This document shows, one piece after another, positions 7,655-19,206 of a stretch of DNA of 64,000 nucleotides. The position numbers and the translations under genes are program-made. Position 1 is the stretch's first letter. Each line of letters opens with the position of its first letter. Source of the stretch: Nonlabens ulvanivorans (GTDB lineage: Bacteria > Bacteroidota > Bacteroidia > Flavobacteriales > Flavobacteriaceae); assembly GCF_000732625.1 (NCBI RefSeq), contig NZ_JPJI01000005.1, forward strand, positions 31,349-95,348, given 5' to 3'. The notes under the pieces were generated by a model. That model saw only the letters and a program-made list of their open reading frames with translations, was not told the DNA's origin and searched no databases.

Positions 7655-8890
7655 ATGGACGCTATTTCATTGTTCTATCTTATTATAGGAATACTTGTTT
7701 TTGATTTTATATTAGATCAATTATTAGGTTATCTTAATTATACATGGTATTCTAAAGATGTTCCCCAAGAATTGAATGACGTCTATGATGCCGATGAGTA
7801 TGCTAAATCACAAGAGTATAAAAAGACCAATTATCGATTCAGTCTATTAAGCAGCAGTATTTCCTTTATTGCAATTCTGATTTTTTTATTTTATGATGGA
7901 TTTGCTATTATCGACACATGGGCACGCACTTTAGTAAATCACGATATACTAGTTGGCTTATTATTTTTTACAGTCATTGCGGCCGCTGGTGAAATCATCT
8001 CACTACCTTTTTCCTACTACTCTACTTTTGTAATTGAAGAAAAATTTGGTTTTAATAAAACAACGATAAAGACTTTTATCATCGATAAAATCAAAGGTTG
8101 GTTGCTTACCGCAATTCTAGGCGGTGGAATATTGTCTCTCGTAATTGTATGTTATGATTGGGCTGGAGCAAATTTCTGGTGGTATGTATGGATTTTGATT
8201 TTTGCGATCTCTCTATTGATGAATATGTTCTATGCGCGCTGGTTTGTTCCACTTTTTAATAAACAAACACCTCTAGAAGAAGGAACTTTAAAAACGTCAA
8301 TTGGAAATTATGCACAAGGTGTAGGTTTTCAACTCGATAAGATTTTTGTGATAGATGGTAGTAAAAGATCTACTAAGGCTAATGCGTACTTCAGTGGTTT
8401 TGGAAGTGAGAAACGTGTAACACTTTATGACACATTAATTTCTAAATTAACTGAAGAAGAAATAGTTGCCGTACTAGCTCACGAGGTTGGGCATTATAAA
8501 CGTAAACATATCATTTATAACTTGATAGCAAGTACTATTACGACAGGTTTTACACTATGGTTGTTTTCATTATTTGTCGATAGCGCAACACTTTCAGAGG
8601 CTCTAGGTGTGGCCATACCTTCTTTCCATGTCGGTTTAGTGGCATTTGGACTGCTTTACTCGCCTATTTCTACGATTACTGGAATAGTGATGAGTTCGCT
8701 TTCGCGAAAATTTGAATATGAAGCCGATGCTTTTGCAAAAGATACTTATAAAGGAGAACCGCTCATCGATGCACTTAAAAAATTGAATAAAACCAGTTTA
8801 AGCAATCTTACACCGCATCCAGCTTATGTCTTCTTCAACTACTCGCATCCTACACTATATCAAAGAATGATGGCGATGAGAGAAAATTAG
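7655..8890 (+). CDS. M48 membrane metalloprotease, CAAX prenyl protease 1 (Ste24/HtpX) type
   Basis: The zinc site HEVGH is at residues 276-280, and the third-ligand helix EYEADAFA follows about 75 residues later. At least six hydrophobic segments (about 3-24, 65-85, 100-120, 148-167, 173-192, 290-340) place the protein in the cytoplasmic membrane. KANAYFSGFG before the zinc site is the Ste24-type signature. In eukaryotes the family removes the last three residues of prenylated CAAX proteins; in bacteria it is thought to act in membrane protein quality control. Length of 411 aa is normal for the type. A decayed palindrome at 8698 encodes LSRK just before EYEADAFA. Confidence 0.92.
   Translation: MDAISLFYLIIGILVFDFILDQLLGYLNYTWYSKDVPQELNDVYDADEYAKSQEYKKTNYRFSLLSSSISFIAILIFLFYDGFAIIDTWARTLVNHDILVGLLFFTVIAAAGEIISLPFSYYSTFVIEEKFGFNKTTIKTFIIDKIKGWLLTAILGGGILSLVIVCYDWAGANFWWYVWILIFAISLLMNMFYARWFVPLFNKQTPLEEGTLKTSIGNYAQGVGFQLDKIFVIDGSKRSTKANAYFSGFGSEKRVTLYDTLISKLTEEEIVAVLAHEVGHYKRKHIIYNLIASTITTGFTLWLFSLFVDSATLSEALGVAIPSFHVGLVAFGLLYSPISTITGIVMSSLSRKFEYEADAFAKDTYKGEPLIDALKKLNKTSLSNLTPHPAYVFFNYSHPTLYQRMMAMREN
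8698..8711. repeat. Dispersed palindrome, decayed copy (two mismatches)
   Basis: GCTTTCGCGAAAAT keeps the left arm and centre but has lost the last two bases of the right arm. It is read as L-S-R-K in the M48 protease. Confidence 0.6.
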
Positions 8891-9030
8891 ACAATTGTAT
8901 CCATCAATGAAATTCAATTAATTGCCAAGATGCAAAATTTCATTCCAATCAGAAAATTTATTTGAAATAACCATTAATTTCAAATTAAAGTTAGCCCATT
9001 AGTTCGAGTTCAAATTCAAGTTCAAATCCC

Positions 9031-9038
9031 TATTTTTG
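9031..9038 (+). promoter_or_regulatory. -7 promoter box of the udk-mutB run
   Basis: TATTTTTG matches TAnnTTTG, 18 bp before the udk ATG. Just upstream, 9004-9027 contains short direct repeats of GTTCAAA-like sequence whose role is unknown. Confidence 0.7.
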
Positions 9039-9056
9039 CACAAATAAAAAAATCAA

Positions 9057-9674
9057 ATGCTTATACTAGGAATAGCTGGTGGAACTGGAAGTGGAAAAAC
9101 CACAGTCGTAGACCAAATGGTCCATACCTATCCAGATCATGAAGTAAATGTAATCTCTCAAGACTCCTATTATAAAGACACTTCCCATTTGAGTTATGAA
9201 GAACGTGTGAAAATCAACTTTGATCATCCAGGAAGTATCGACTTTGAATTATTAGAGAAACACCTGCTTGAACTTAAAGAAGGTAAAACAATTGATCAAC
9301 CAGTTTATTCTTTTGTCGAGCACAACCGTACTGGTGAAGTGGTTAAAACAGCACCTTCTAAAGTGGTAATCGTTGAAGGGATTTTAATACTTACCCAACC
9401 ACGCATTAGAGATCTATTTGATATTAAAGTCTACATTGATTGTGATAGTGATGAACGATTGATACGCAGGTTGAAAAGAGATATCGCAGATCGCGGTCGT
9501 GATCTCACAGAAGTTCTAGAACGTTACCAAAACACATTAAAACCGATGCATCAGCAATTTATTGAGCCTACTAAGGCCTATGCAGATGTGATTATACCTA
9601 CTAATCGATTTAATACAGTAGGTGTTCAAATCTTAAGAGGTATAATCGACCAACGATTGGCTGAATTTTCTTAA
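9057..9674 (+). CDS. udk: Uridine kinase
   Basis: Uridine kinase phosphorylates uridine and cytidine to UMP and CMP in pyrimidine salvage, in the cytoplasm. The P-loop GGTGSGKT is at residues 8-15. SQDSYYKD with NFDHPGSIDF, which bind the nucleoside, and the VIVEGIL strand are all present. At 205 aa it has the usual length. It is the first gene of a same-strand run into the ftsB-like gene and the methylmalonyl-CoA mutase genes, 10 bp before the next start. Confidence 0.95.
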   Translation: MLILGIAGGTGSGKTTVVDQMVHTYPDHEVNVISQDSYYKDTSHLSYEERVKINFDHPGSIDFELLEKHLLELKEGKTIDQPVYSFVEHNRTGEVVKTAPSKVVIVEGILILTQPRIRDLFDIKVYIDCDSDERLIRRLKRDIADRGRDLTEVLERYQNTLKPMHQQFIEPTKAYADVIIPTNRFNTVGVQILRGIIDQRLAEFS

Positions 9675-9684
9675 ATTTCACATA

Positions 9685-10020
9685 ATGAAGTGGAATCAGT
9701 TAAAACAGAATAAATATTGGAAAGTTTTTACTAATAAGTACGTACTTATCAGTATCATATTTGTGATATGGATTTTGTTCTTAGATGCAAACGCTTGGCT
9801 TATTTCCCATAGAGAACTGGACCAACAAATCGTAGAAAAAGAACAAAATGTTGATTTCTATAAACGAGGTATCCAGAAGGATCAAAATAGAATTAAGGCA
9901 TTAAAAGATAGCGCTGGCATTGAAAAATTTGCTCGTGAACGCTATTTAATGAAAAGAGAAAATGAAGAAGTGTTTATCATACAACACGCAGATTCCCTAA
10001 AAAAAGACACAAATGAGTAA
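9685..10020 (+). CDS. FtsB/DivIC-type septum formation initiator
   Basis: A bitopic membrane protein of 111 aa: one membrane helix (about 20-40) followed by a coiled coil (about 44-76, RELDQQIVEKEQNVDFYKRG...) and a short conserved tail IEKFARERYLMKRENEEVFII. That layout and the final EKFARERY motif define FtsB/DivIC, which bridges FtsL and FtsQ in the divisome. It lies between udk and mutA, an arrangement I believe is common in flavobacteria. Its end overlaps the mutA start by 8 nt, so the two are translationally coupled. Confidence 0.9.
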   Translation: MKWNQLKQNKYWKVFTNKYVLISIIFVIWILFLDANAWLISHRELDQQIVEKEQNVDFYKRGIQKDQNRIKALKDSAGIEKFARERYLMKRENEEVFIIQHADSLKKDTNE

Positions 10021-11395
10021 TCGATTGTTTGAAGGTTTTGAACCTGTCTCAGAAACGGCCTGGAAACAAAAAATCCAGATGGACCTTAAAGGTGCAGATT
10101 ATAACGAGACACTAGTCACTAAAACAAATACTGGAATCGATATTAAACCGATATATCACAGTGACAGTGCTCCACAATTAAATATTCCTGCTCGTGCCAC
10201 AGATAACTGGTTTATTTCTCAAAGAATCTATGCTGGTAATGCTACGGCAGCAAACAAGAAAGCAAAAGACGTATTAAATCGTGGTAGTGAAGGTGTACTT
10301 TTTGTTATCCCTAATAAAGAAATTGACCCAACGGTTTTACTTAAAGGATTACCAGAATATGGAATTCAAATCCATCCACAATTTATGGACTTGGATTACA
10401 TAAAACAGGTACATGATATCAATCCTAAAGCTTACGTACATATTGATATTATCAATCAATTAGCAAGTGATGGAAACTGGTTTAATGATTCAAAAAAGGA
10501 TCATTACAACTATGCTGAGTTCATTAAATCATTCTCAGCATACTTTTCTCAGTTTACAGTAAACACGAGTTTATATCAAAATGCTGGTGCTACTACCACT
10601 CAAGAATTAGGCTATTATGCAGCACATTTAAACGAGTATTTAAATCACTATTGCGATACCAGTAAAGAGCATGATGCAGGTGTTTATGAAGCTTTCGCGA
10701 AAGCAGAAAAAAGAATCAACATAGACACTTCCATAGGTAATAATTACTTTATGGAAATTGCAAAATATAGAGCATATCGGTTAATAACCAAAGCTATAGG
10801 CAATCTCTATAGTATAGACTTAAAATGCTATATCACAGCGAGTCCAAGTCTCCGAAATAAATCTTTACTTGACTATAATGTCAACTTATTACGCACCACG
10901 ACAGAATGTATGAGTGCCGTCTTAGGAGGCGCAGATACCTTATATAATTTATCTTATGACGCCTTCTTTAATAAAGAAAATGAGTTTGGAGATCGTATAG
11001 CTCGCAACCAACTACGCATCTTAAAAGATGAAGCTTATTTAGAAAAAATAAATAATGCAGCAGATGGTTCTTACTATATCGATACACTAACAAAACAACT
11101 TACAGAAAAAGCCTTAGATCTTTTTAAAATGATAGAAAATGGCGGTGGTTTTGTACAATCGTTATTTGATGGCACGATACAACGCAAAATAAAAGAAAGT
11201 GCGGCACAAGAATTAAGTGACTTAGGCAATGGTAAAAAAATTCTCGTTGGTGTCAATAAATATCCAAATGCAGATTTGCCACTACAAAAGGAGTATGAAT
11301 TATACCCATTTGTAAAAGCAAATCCTCGTAAGACTCTTATAGCTCCTATTGTTCCTACTCGACTAGCCGAGTCTATTGAAAAAGCACAGTTGTAA
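10013..11395 (+). CDS. mutA: Methylmalonyl-CoA mutase small (beta) subunit
   Basis: The 460-aa protein is the non-catalytic subunit of the heterodimeric mutase, which interconverts succinyl-CoA and (R)-methylmalonyl-CoA and feeds propionyl-CoA metabolism. It begins [20 protein letters not shown], as MutA proteins do, and follows the TIM-barrel fold of the large subunit. It is shorter than usual (600-640 aa) because it ends shortly after the barrel and lacks the degenerate B12 domain; short small subunits are usual in Bacteroidota. The start overlaps ftsB by 8 nt and the stop overlaps mutB by 1 nt (TAATG). A perfect palindrome at 10691 is read as AFAKA. Confidence 0.93.
   Translation: MSNRLFEGFEPVSETAWKQKIQMDLKGADYNETLVTKTNTGIDIKPIYHSDSAPQLNIPARATDNWFISQRIYAGNATAANKKAKDVLNRGSEGVLFVIPNKEIDPTVLLKGLPEYGIQIHPQFMDLDYIKQVHDINPKAYVHIDIINQLASDGNWFNDSKKDHYNYAEFIKSFSAYFSQFTVNTSLYQNAGATTTQELGYYAAHLNEYLNHYCDTSKEHDAGVYEAFAKAEKRINIDTSIGNNYFMEIAKYRAYRLITKAIGNLYSIDLKCYITASPSLRNKSLLDYNVNLLRTTTECMSAVLGGADTLYNLSYDAFFNKENEFGDRIARNQLRILKDEAYLEKINNAADGSYYIDTLTKQLTEKALDLFKMIENGGGFVQSLFDGTIQRKIKESAAQELSDLGNGKKILVGVNKYPNADLPLQKEYELYPFVKANPRKTLIAPIVPTRLAESIEKAQL
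10691..10704. repeat. Dispersed palindrome, copy 3 (inside mutA, perfect)
   Basis: Perfect GCTTTCGCGAAAGC, read as A-F-A-K-A in [11 protein letters not shown]. Confidence 0.95.
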
Positions 11396-13521
11396 TGAAA
11401 AGAAAAGATATATCTCAAGTAAAAGCCGATTTTAATTTTGCTTCTTCTCAAAAAGCTGATTTACCAGTTTATGAAACATCTGAAGGAATTGATATCAAAA
11501 AGTACTATTCTAAAGAAGATACTGAACATTTAGAACATTTAAATTTTGTAGCTGGACTTGCACCTAATTTACGTGGTCCTTATTCTACAATGTATGTGCG
11601 TCGTCCATGGACCGTTCGCCAATATGCTGGTTTCTCAAGTGCTACAGAGTCTAATTCCTTTTACAGACGCAATCTCGCTGCTGGACAGAAAGGACTTTCT
11701 GTCGCCTTTGACCTTGCAACACATCGTGGTTATGATAGTGATCATGAGCGTGTCGTTGGTGATGTAGGAAAGGCTGGTGTTGCAATCGATAGTGTTGAAG
11801 ACATGAAAGTGCTTTTTGATGGAATACCATTAGATAAAATGTCTGTTTCTATGACCATGAATGGTGCTGTGTTACCCATCATGGCATTTTACATCGTTGC
11901 TGCTATGGAGCAAGGCGTAGATCCTGCTTTATTAAGCGGAACAATACAAAATGACATCTTAAAGGAATTTATGGTGCGCAACACCTATATCTATCCGCCA
12001 TCGCCTAGTATGCAGATTATATCTGACATTTTTGAATACACGAGCAAAAACATGCCTAAATTCAACTCGATTTCTATATCGGGTTATCACATGTATGAAG
12101 CTGGTGCAACTAGTGATATAGAACTTGCCTACACGCTAGCAGATGGATTGGAATACGTACGTAAAGGTCTTGCCGCCGGAATGGATATCGACACCTTTGC
12201 TCCTAGACTATCGTTTTTCTGGGCCATAGGAATGAATCACTTTATGGAAATAGCCAAAATGCGTGCTGCACGCATGTTATGGGCTAAAATGATTCAACAG
12301 TTTAATCCTAAAAACCCTAAGTCTCTAGCTTTAAGAACACATTGCCAGACATCTGGTTGGTCGCTTACAGAACAAGATCCTTTTAATAACGTGGCACGTA
12401 CGACTATTGAAGCTGCTGCGGCCGCCTTTGGTGGTACACAAAGTCTACATACCAACGCACTAGATGAAGCTATTGCTTTGCCTACAGACTTCAGCGCACG
12501 CATAGCTCGTAATACGCAGTTGTTCTTACAAGAAGAAACTGGAATTACTAAAACGGTAGATCCTTGGGCTGGTTCTTATTACGTCGAGTCTCTAACTAAC
12601 GATATCGCTCATAAAGCCTGGGAACTTATAGAAGAGGTAGAAGAACTAGGCGGAATGACCAAGGCGATTGAAGCCGGAATTCCTAAAATGCGTATTGAAG
12701 AAGCTGCTGCCAAGAAGCAAGCGCGCATAGATAGCGGTATAGACACCATCGTAGGCGTTAATAAATACCCAAGTCCAGATGAAGATCTGATTGATACGCT
12801 AGAAGTTGATAATGCTGCCGTGCGCATTGAACAAGTCAATCGTTTAAAAGAGATAAGAGCTTCTCGAAATACCGAAAAGGTTCAGAAAGCGCTTGAAAAC
12901 CTTACAGATTGTGCAAGAAGCAAGAATGGCAACTTACTAGAACTCGCTGTTATAGCTGCTCAAGAACGTGCTACTCTCGGTGAAATATCAGATGCTTTGG
13001 AGAGCGTTTATGGAAGATATCGTGCACAAATAAAAAGTGTTCAAGGTGTTTATAAAAAAGAGATTATGAATGATCCTGCTTTCGCGAAAGCGCAACAACT
13101 AGCTGACCAATTTGCTCAAAAAGAAGGTCGCCGCCCTAGAATCATGATTGCCAAAATGGGACAAGATGGACATGATCGTGGAGCAAAAGTAGTCGCTACT
13201 GGTTATGCTGATGTAGGCTTTGATGTGGACATAGGTCCACTGTTTCAAACACCAGCCGAAGCTGCAAAACAGGCTGTAGAAAACGATGTGCATGTATTAG
13301 GCGTAAGCTCTTTAGCTGCAGGACATAAAACCCTTGTTCCTCAAGTAATGGAAGAGCTCAAAAAATATGGGCGTGAAGACATAATGATCGTCGTTGGTGG
13401 TGTGATTCCACGCAAAGATTACCAGTATTTATTTGACGCTGGAGTAGCTGCTGTCTTTGGTCCTGGTACTAAAATCAGTGATGCAGCAATTGATATTTTA
13501 GGGTTGTTGATGGAGGATTAA
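11395..13521 (+). CDS. mutB: Methylmalonyl-CoA mutase large (catalytic) subunit
   Basis: At 708 aa it has the full two-domain layout: a substrate-binding TIM barrel (about 40-400, with [19 protein letters not shown] at 60-80 lining the active site) and a C-terminal cobalamin domain (about 575-705). The B12-binding DxHxxG motif is DGHDRG, with H593 as the lower cobalt ligand. The enzyme rearranges succinyl-CoA to (R)-methylmalonyl-CoA by radical chemistry. No methylmalonyl-CoA epimerase, MeaB chaperone or propionyl-CoA carboxylase gene is nearby, so those partners are elsewhere. A perfect palindrome at 13078, in the linker before the B12 domain, encodes AFAKA where I would expect another charged helix in relatives. 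Confidence 0.96.
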   Translation: MKRKDISQVKADFNFASSQKADLPVYETSEGIDIKKYYSKEDTEHLEHLNFVAGLAPNLRGPYSTMYVRRPWTVRQYAGFSSATESNSFYRRNLAAGQKGLSVAFDLATHRGYDSDHERVVGDVGKAGVAIDSVEDMKVLFDGIPLDKMSVSMTMNGAVLPIMAFYIVAAMEQGVDPALLSGTIQNDILKEFMVRNTYIYPPSPSMQIISDIFEYTSKNMPKFNSISISGYHMYEAGATSDIELAYTLADGLEYVRKGLAAGMDIDTFAPRLSFFWAIGMNHFMEIAKMRAARMLWAKMIQQFNPKNPKSLALRTHCQTSGWSLTEQDPFNNVARTTIEAAAAAFGGTQSLHTNALDEAIALPTDFSARIARNTQLFLQEETGITKTVDPWAGSYYVESLTNDIAHKAWELIEEVEELGGMTKAIEAGIPKMRIEEAAAKKQARIDSGIDTIVGVNKYPSPDEDLIDTLEVDNAAVRIEQVNRLKEIRASRNTEKVQKALENLTDCARSKNGNLLELAVIAAQERATLGEISDALESVYGRYRAQIKSVQGVYKKEIMNDPAFAKAQQLADQFAQKEGRRPRIMIAKMGQDGHDRGAKVVATGYADVGFDVDIGPLFQTPAEAAKQAVENDVHVLGVSSLAAGHKTLVPQVMEELKKYGREDIMIVVGGVIPRKDYQYLFDAGVAAVFGPGTKISDAAIDILGLLMED
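13078..13091. repeat. Dispersed palindrome, copy 4 (inside mutB, perfect)
   Basis: Perfect GCTTTCGCGAAAGC, read as A-F-A-K-A in [11 protein letters not shown], in the linker before the cobalamin domain. Confidence 0.95.
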
Positions 13522-13522
13522 A

Positions 13523-14035
13523 TTGAAAGGACTTGGAACCATTATTACGATATGGGATAAAATAGTAGTGCTTCTTTATCTATTATCTGGTTTGTTACTT
13601 TTTGTAACATATTATTATGCTCTTTTGCCTATTGCGGTCATTCACAAATTATTTGTTGCATTTGGTATCGGATGGTCATTTATGCTTTATGGATTATTTT
13701 ACAAAAAATTAAAACAACCTTTTATTGTAACAAGCTTTATTGTATTTTCTATAATTCAAATTATTATTTATGTAAGTTTCAAAAATGAATCCATCTTTTT
13801 TGATAGAATTGGAGGAACATATTTAAGTACACTCTTGTTCTTACCAGCCATGTTAATTTCTTATCATTTGTTTAATCTATTAAATCGATTCATATATAAA
13901 GATGATTTAATCATTACTGGACCTGGTAATCGTTTGGGACAGCCTCAAAACGGAAGAAAAATTAGAACTTTAGATTTTGTGTTTTCCTTTGCAGGAGCGT
14001 TATTGTTCCTTTTTGGCGTTACTATTTTATTTTAA
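13523..14035 (+). CDS. Four-helix membrane protein of unknown function, TTG start
   Basis: A hydrophobic protein of 170 aa with four membrane segments (about 13-33, 38-56, 66-84 and 92-114) and a fifth near the C-terminus (about 150-169), with a polar loop between. I do not recognise the family. The start is a TTG at 13523, one base after the mutB stop and 6 bases after GGAGG (13512-13516). That Shine-Dalgarno-like motif is unusual for this phylum and may help the TTG start; it also falls inside the last codons of mutB. No ATG occurs in frame until well into the protein. Its stop overlaps the convergent gene by 4 bp (TTAA). Confidence 0.75.
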   Translation: MKGLGTIITIWDKIVVLLYLLSGLLLFVTYYYALLPIAVIHKLFVAFGIGWSFMLYGLFYKKLKQPFIVTSFIVFSIIQIIIYVSFKNESIFFDRIGGTYLSTLLFLPAMLISYHLFNLLNRFIYKDDLIITGPGNRLGQPQNGRKIRTLDFVFSFAGALLFLFGVTILF

Positions 14036-14757
14036 TTCGTTATCACATCAGTCCCTAAGAACTTATCATCTTTATTATAATACCATTGGCGCACTTTAGG
14101 CATATTGATTCCGCTGGTTTCATAATTTTCAGTTAGAATAATGTATTCACCACTAGTTCTATCGATATCACCTTTTTGATCACGCTTGAAAAACTGATAT
14201 ATTTCCATTTTATAGGTCGTAGGGTCAAAATAAAAGTACCACACGTCGCTACCTACATTTTCATCATACATCACCTCAAGGACTAGGTATTCTTTACCTT
14301 TAAAGCTTTTACGTTCCACTTGATTTGTTATAAAAGTTCCTGGATCTTCTAGCTTCATAGGTAAGCCGTAGAGATAAGTGTAATAGTTTTGCATAAATAA
14401 TGCTCGTTCTTCATCTTTAAAAGTGGTTTCTAGTTGAGCCATCGGTTTCTTCTCATCTATCTTGAGTACGGTAGCATCACCTTTTTCTACTACATATGAG
14501 GTTGTAATACTATCACGGTTGACCACTAATGCAAATCGCTCAGCTGGTAGGTTTATATCAATATTACTTACACGATCAGGATTCCCAGGAGTAGTCATAG
14601 TTACTTGAAAATAATCTTGAAACGTTAGCCAGTTCCCATCAGGATCATGATGTTGAATCGCCTTATCTAGCAATTGTTGTCCTGTTAATTCTTGAGCTTG
14701 TAAGATAAACGTGTTTAGAAAAAGAAATAAGTAAAAAAATCGCATAGTCTGAATCAT
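14032..14757 (-). CDS. Exported LolA-like protein (DUF6503-type)
   Basis: A signal peptide (MRFFYLFLFLNTFILQAQ, starting at the second Met, position 14745) precedes about 220 residues of beta-rich sequence: GQQLLDKAIQHHDPDGNW, TMTTPGN, then DVWYFYFDPTTYKMEIYQFFK and a SGEYIILTENYETSGINMPKVRQWY end. This pattern resembles the DUF6503 group of LolA/LppX-like periplasmic proteins; I am fairly but not fully sure. A second protein of the same general kind is encoded at 28688. Such folds bind lipid chains, but nothing here shows a ligand. Either Met at 14757 or 14745 could be the start. Confidence 0.75.
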   Translation of the reverse strand: MIQTMRFFYLFLFLNTFILQAQELTGQQLLDKAIQHHDPDGNWLTFQDYFQVTMTTPGNPDRVSNIDINLPAERFALVVNRDSITTSYVVEKGDATVLKIDEKKPMAQLETTFKDEERALFMQNYYTYLYGLPMKLEDPGTFITNQVERKSFKGKEYLVLEVMYDENVGSDVWYFYFDPTTYKMEIYQFFKRDQKGDIDRTSGEYIILTENYETSGINMPKVRQWYYNKDDKFLGTDVITN

Positions 14758-14804
14758 TTTAGAAAGCCTAAATTAGAATATTAATTCTATTCAGATATTA
14801 AAAT

Positions 14805-15002
14805 ATGCTACTCATTCATTCACCCGTTGGTCCACTAGCTATTATAATTGCTAGTATCATCATTTTAGGATCTGCTATAACTCTCTTTACCTTTGGTTAT
14901 TTAAAGCGTGAATCAAACAAAAATCTTTCTACCATTTGCTATTATCTAGCATCGGGATATTTGTTCATGATACTAATAGCATATTACTTTACCGTGATTT
15001 AA
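14805..15002 (+). CDS. Small two-helix membrane protein
   Basis: A 65-residue protein with two membrane segments (about 10-30 and 44-64) joined by a basic loop (KRESNKN). It is isolated between two minus-strand genes, and its stop overlaps the stop of the beta-barrel gene by 4 bp (TTAA). The family is not recognised. The two clear helices and the tidy convergent overlap argue that it is real. Confidence 0.6.
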   Translation: MLLIHSPVGPLAIIIASIIILGSAITLFTFGYLKRESNKNLSTICYYLASGYLFMILIAYYFTVI

Positions 15003-15766
15003 TTTTTTCTCGCTAATCTTCTAGCGAGACGTTTTTTATAAATCTTTAAACGGATACGCTGTACTCCACCACGTTGATCTTCAGGTATCGCCTCTATTCT
15101 ATCGATATCTCTTTTTAATCGGTCGATACTTGCTATATTATCACTAATTCTTATTCCTATCGCAACATTAAAGTAATTACCGCTATTAAAAGCATTACTT
15201 AAAGCTGGTGCTGTCGCTATTTTATAATCTACCATTTCAAAGCTAGGACTAGCAAATACAGATATCGCTGGAGTAAACTCATATTCAATACTCGTTGTAA
15301 ACCTGAATAGAGTTCCACTATCTCTAAATTTTGCGCCGCCTTGAGCTGTTGTTTGACGATTCTTATTCTGGCTGTATCCTATACCGATATCTCCAGTAAC
15401 ATGCCATAAATCTGTAAAGCGGTAATCATATCCTGCAAACAGGTATGCGTTAAATTTTGTAGCTCTATCATAATTACCAACGATATCCACATCGTTAACT
15501 TTCATAAAATCATTAGATAATGCTGCACCGATATAAAGACCTTTATAAAGATATGCCTGTGTACGAATACCAAAGCCTAAACCACCGCTTAATCCATTGC
15601 CTATATAATTATCACCCATAGGCGTACCTCGCTGTATAAAAAGATCAGTCACATTTCTTCTTAACCGACTACTTTCTGGATCAGATATTGAATCTGTTTG
15701 TGCAAACATGCTATTAGAAAGCAATAGAGTTATTGCAATAATTAAGAATCTAAAATTGAACGACAT
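14999..15766 (-). CDS. Outer-membrane beta-barrel protein
   Basis: After a signal peptide ending NSMFAQ come about 170 residues of alternating strands with aromatic girdles (YLYKGLYIGAALSNDF, YLFAGYDYRFTDLWHVTGDIGIGYSQN, FTTSIEYEFTPAISVFASPSFEM), as in small OmpW/OmpX-like barrels. The last 45 residues are a very basic tail (LKRDIDRIEAI..., then KIYKKRLARRLARKN), unusual after a barrel. I chose the Met at 15766; an ATG at 15781 would also work. It overlaps the end of the upstream lipoprotein gene, so the two are one operon. Specific function unknown. Confidence 0.75.
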   Translation of the reverse strand: MSFNFRFLIIAITLLLSNSMFAQTDSISDPESSRLRRNVTDLFIQRGTPMGDNYIGNGLSGGLGFGIRTQAYLYKGLYIGAALSNDFMKVNDVDIVGNYDRATKFNAYLFAGYDYRFTDLWHVTGDIGIGYSQNKNRQTTAQGGAKFRDSGTLFRFTTSIEYEFTPAISVFASPSFEMVDYKIATAPALSNAFNSGNYFNVAIGIRISDNIASIDRLKRDIDRIEAIPEDQRGGVQRIRLKIYKKRLARRLARKN

Positions 15767-16445
15767 AATTCTCTGTTGCATTAGTAACCATAAATTGCTC
15801 TGTAATTAAAGAACCTGTAGCATCTTCATATTCAACCGTCATTATAGAAGGATAAACCGTTTCAATATCGATAAATGTATCGCTAGACGACTGATTAAAA
15901 GGTAAAAACTCTCGATCTTCACATACAACCTCAGTTGTAATTCCTTCTTCTGTAAACTGGGAACAGTTTAATGATTCAAAAAATATTGAAGCATTAAAAA
16001 CCTCTGTCACAGCAGTTGTGTTTGTAAAACTTAAGTTGACCACGGCCGACTGTTTCAATGTTTGAGTTGGAATATTATAATCTAACGTACCGGCATAATT
16101 TCCATTACTAATACTTATGTTACGTCTAGGATAATCTGTAGATGTAAGACTAAAACTGGTTTGCTCATCTGTATTAACAAGCATTAAAAAAGAAACATCA
16201 CCATTAGAATCAGTAATACCAGAACCTAGAATAAAATCCTCATCTGCAGGACTAAATTTAGTAAAGCCGCTGGATTGAAAATCATAAGAATAAAATCCGC
16301 TATACACAACGACTTCTACATTCTCAACAGGATTATTAGCACCATCTACAACAGTTGTAGAAAATAATGCTCTTTTATTATTATCAATTCTGGCTTCGCA
16401 AGAAATTAATAATACTATAAGGCTTAAGCATATTAAATATTTCAT
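15750..16445 (-). CDS. Lipoprotein with an immunoglobulin-like domain
   Basis: The N-terminus MKYLICLSLIVLLISC is a lipoprotein signal with Cys16 modified. Residues 28-105 resemble a carboxypeptidase-regulatory or Ig-like fold (VVDGANNPVENVEVVVYSG, DSNGDVSFLML). The rest is Ser/Thr-rich beta sequence. Of 231 aa, no catalytic residues stand out. It overlaps the beta-barrel gene downstream, so the pair probably forms a surface or outer-membrane unit. Function unknown. Confidence 0.75.
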   Translation of the reverse strand: MKYLICLSLIVLLISCEARIDNNKRALFSTTVVDGANNPVENVEVVVYSGFYSYDFQSSGFTKFSPADEDFILGSGITDSNGDVSFLMLVNTDEQTSFSLTSTDYPRRNISISNGNYAGTLDYNIPTQTLKQSAVVNLSFTNTTAVTEVFNASIFFESLNCSQFTEEGITTEVVCEDREFLPFNQSSSDTFIDIETVYPSIMTVEYEDATGSLITEQFMVTNATENYVVQF

Positions 16446-16497
16446 ATTTCCTATTTTACAATAGATGCAAAGTAATTATAATAGTTGCGTAACAGCT

Positions 16498-16545
16498 ATA
16501 AAAAAAGGCCACAAATTCTAGTTTATAGAACTTGTGGCCTTAATT
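16498..16545 (-). terminator. Rho-independent terminator after the ferredoxin gene
   Basis: The arms AAGGCCACAA (16505-16514) and TTGTGGCCTT (16532-16541) pair, and the minus strand continues into a run of seven T. Confidence 0.88.
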
Positions 16546-16561
16546 ATATCAAATAATAAAT

Positions 16562-18047
<1,486 letters not shown>

Positions 18048-18118
18048 TCATTTATTGATTTTCTAACGTGCTTTGGGTTGATAATTTGCATTTTTGTAAA
18101 TATCGTAAACTCTCAATT

Positions 18119-19177
18119 ATGAAAATCCATAATTTTTCGGCAGGACCATGTATTCTACCACAAGACGTATTTCAACAAGCTTCAAAAGCGGTTTTAGACT
18201 TTAACGGCCTTAGTATTCTTGAGATATCGCATCGTAGTAAAGACTTTGTTGCTGTTATGGAAAAGGCTCAATCACTGGCATTAGAGCACTTAGGCCTTAC
18301 TAATAAAGGCTATAAAGCACTCTTTTTAGGTGGTGGAGCAAGTATGCAGTTTTTAATGACTGCTTATAACTTATTAGAGAAAAAGGCAGCTTATTTAAAT
18401 ACAGGAACTTGGTCAGATAAAGCTATTAAAGAAGCTAAAGCTTTTGGTGATATTATAGAAGTAGCTTCTTCTAAAGATGCTAATTATAATTTTATACCTA
18501 AGGATTATCAGGTGCCAACTGATGCAGATTATTTTCATATCACTAGCAATAATACCATCTTTGGCACACAATTAAAAACAGTTCCTCAAGTTAATATTCC
18601 GCTAGTTTGTGATATGAGTAGTGACATCTTCTCTCGTCAGTTGGATTTTACGAAATTTGATTTGATTTATGCAGGAGCTCAAAAGAATATGGGACCAGCT
18701 GGTGCTACATTAGTAATAGTTAAAGAGGATCTTTTAGGAAAAGTGACACGTCACATTCCTTCTATGTTAAACTATCAAACACATATCAGTAAAGATTCTA
18801 TGTTTAACACGCCACCTGTATTTCCTATTTATGTAAGCATGTTAACCTTAGAATGGTTGAAAAATAATGGAGGAATTGATGCCATAGAAAAAGCTAACAA
18901 TGAAAAAGCAGCATTAATTTATGGTGAAATAGATCGTAATGAACTATTCCAAGGATTTGCAGCTGTAGAAGATCGTTCTAATATGAATGCTACTTTCTCT
19001 CTAAAAGATGAGGCTCATAAAGAAGCATTTGATAACTTATGGAATGCAGCAAACATAAGCGGCCTTAACGGTCATAGATCTGTAGGCGGTTATAGAGCGA
19101 GTATGTACAATGCATTACCTTTAGAAAGTGTTCAAGTGCTAGTAGATGTAATGAAAGAATTAGAAAAAAAGGCATAA
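18119..19177 (+). CDS. serC: Phosphoserine aminotransferase
   Basis: SerC converts 3-phosphohydroxypyruvate and glutamate to phosphoserine, the second step of serine synthesis, and also acts in pyridoxal phosphate synthesis. The ATG at 18119 gives [14 protein letters not shown], the exact family N-terminus; an upstream in-frame start adds 17 stray residues. The pyridoxal phosphate lysine is in [12 protein letters not shown], and GGGASMQF supplies the phosphate loop. Length of 352 aa is normal. serA follows 139 bp later, so the first two steps of the pathway are encoded together. Confidence 0.96.
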   Translation: MKIHNFSAGPCILPQDVFQQASKAVLDFNGLSILEISHRSKDFVAVMEKAQSLALEHLGLTNKGYKALFLGGGASMQFLMTAYNLLEKKAAYLNTGTWSDKAIKEAKAFGDIIEVASSKDANYNFIPKDYQVPTDADYFHITSNNTIFGTQLKTVPQVNIPLVCDMSSDIFSRQLDFTKFDLIYAGAQKNMGPAGATLVIVKEDLLGKVTRHIPSMLNYQTHISKDSMFNTPPVFPIYVSMLTLEWLKNNGGIDAIEKANNEKAALIYGEIDRNELFQGFAAVEDRSNMNATFSLKDEAHKEAFDNLWNAANISGLNGHRSVGGYRASMYNALPLESVQVLVDVMKELEKKA

Positions 19178-19206
19178 GCAGTACAGATTTTATAGATGCG
19201 TAAAGG

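Noticed and set aside
9031..10012. A cobalamin riboswitch for mutA-mutB
   Set aside because: mutA starts inside the ftsB-like gene, and the leader before udk is too short; no B12-box-like sequence was noticed.
11074..11451. A 125-codon minus-strand open frame across the mutA-mutB junction
   Set aside because: A shadow of the two well-supported mutase genes; no recognisable protein.
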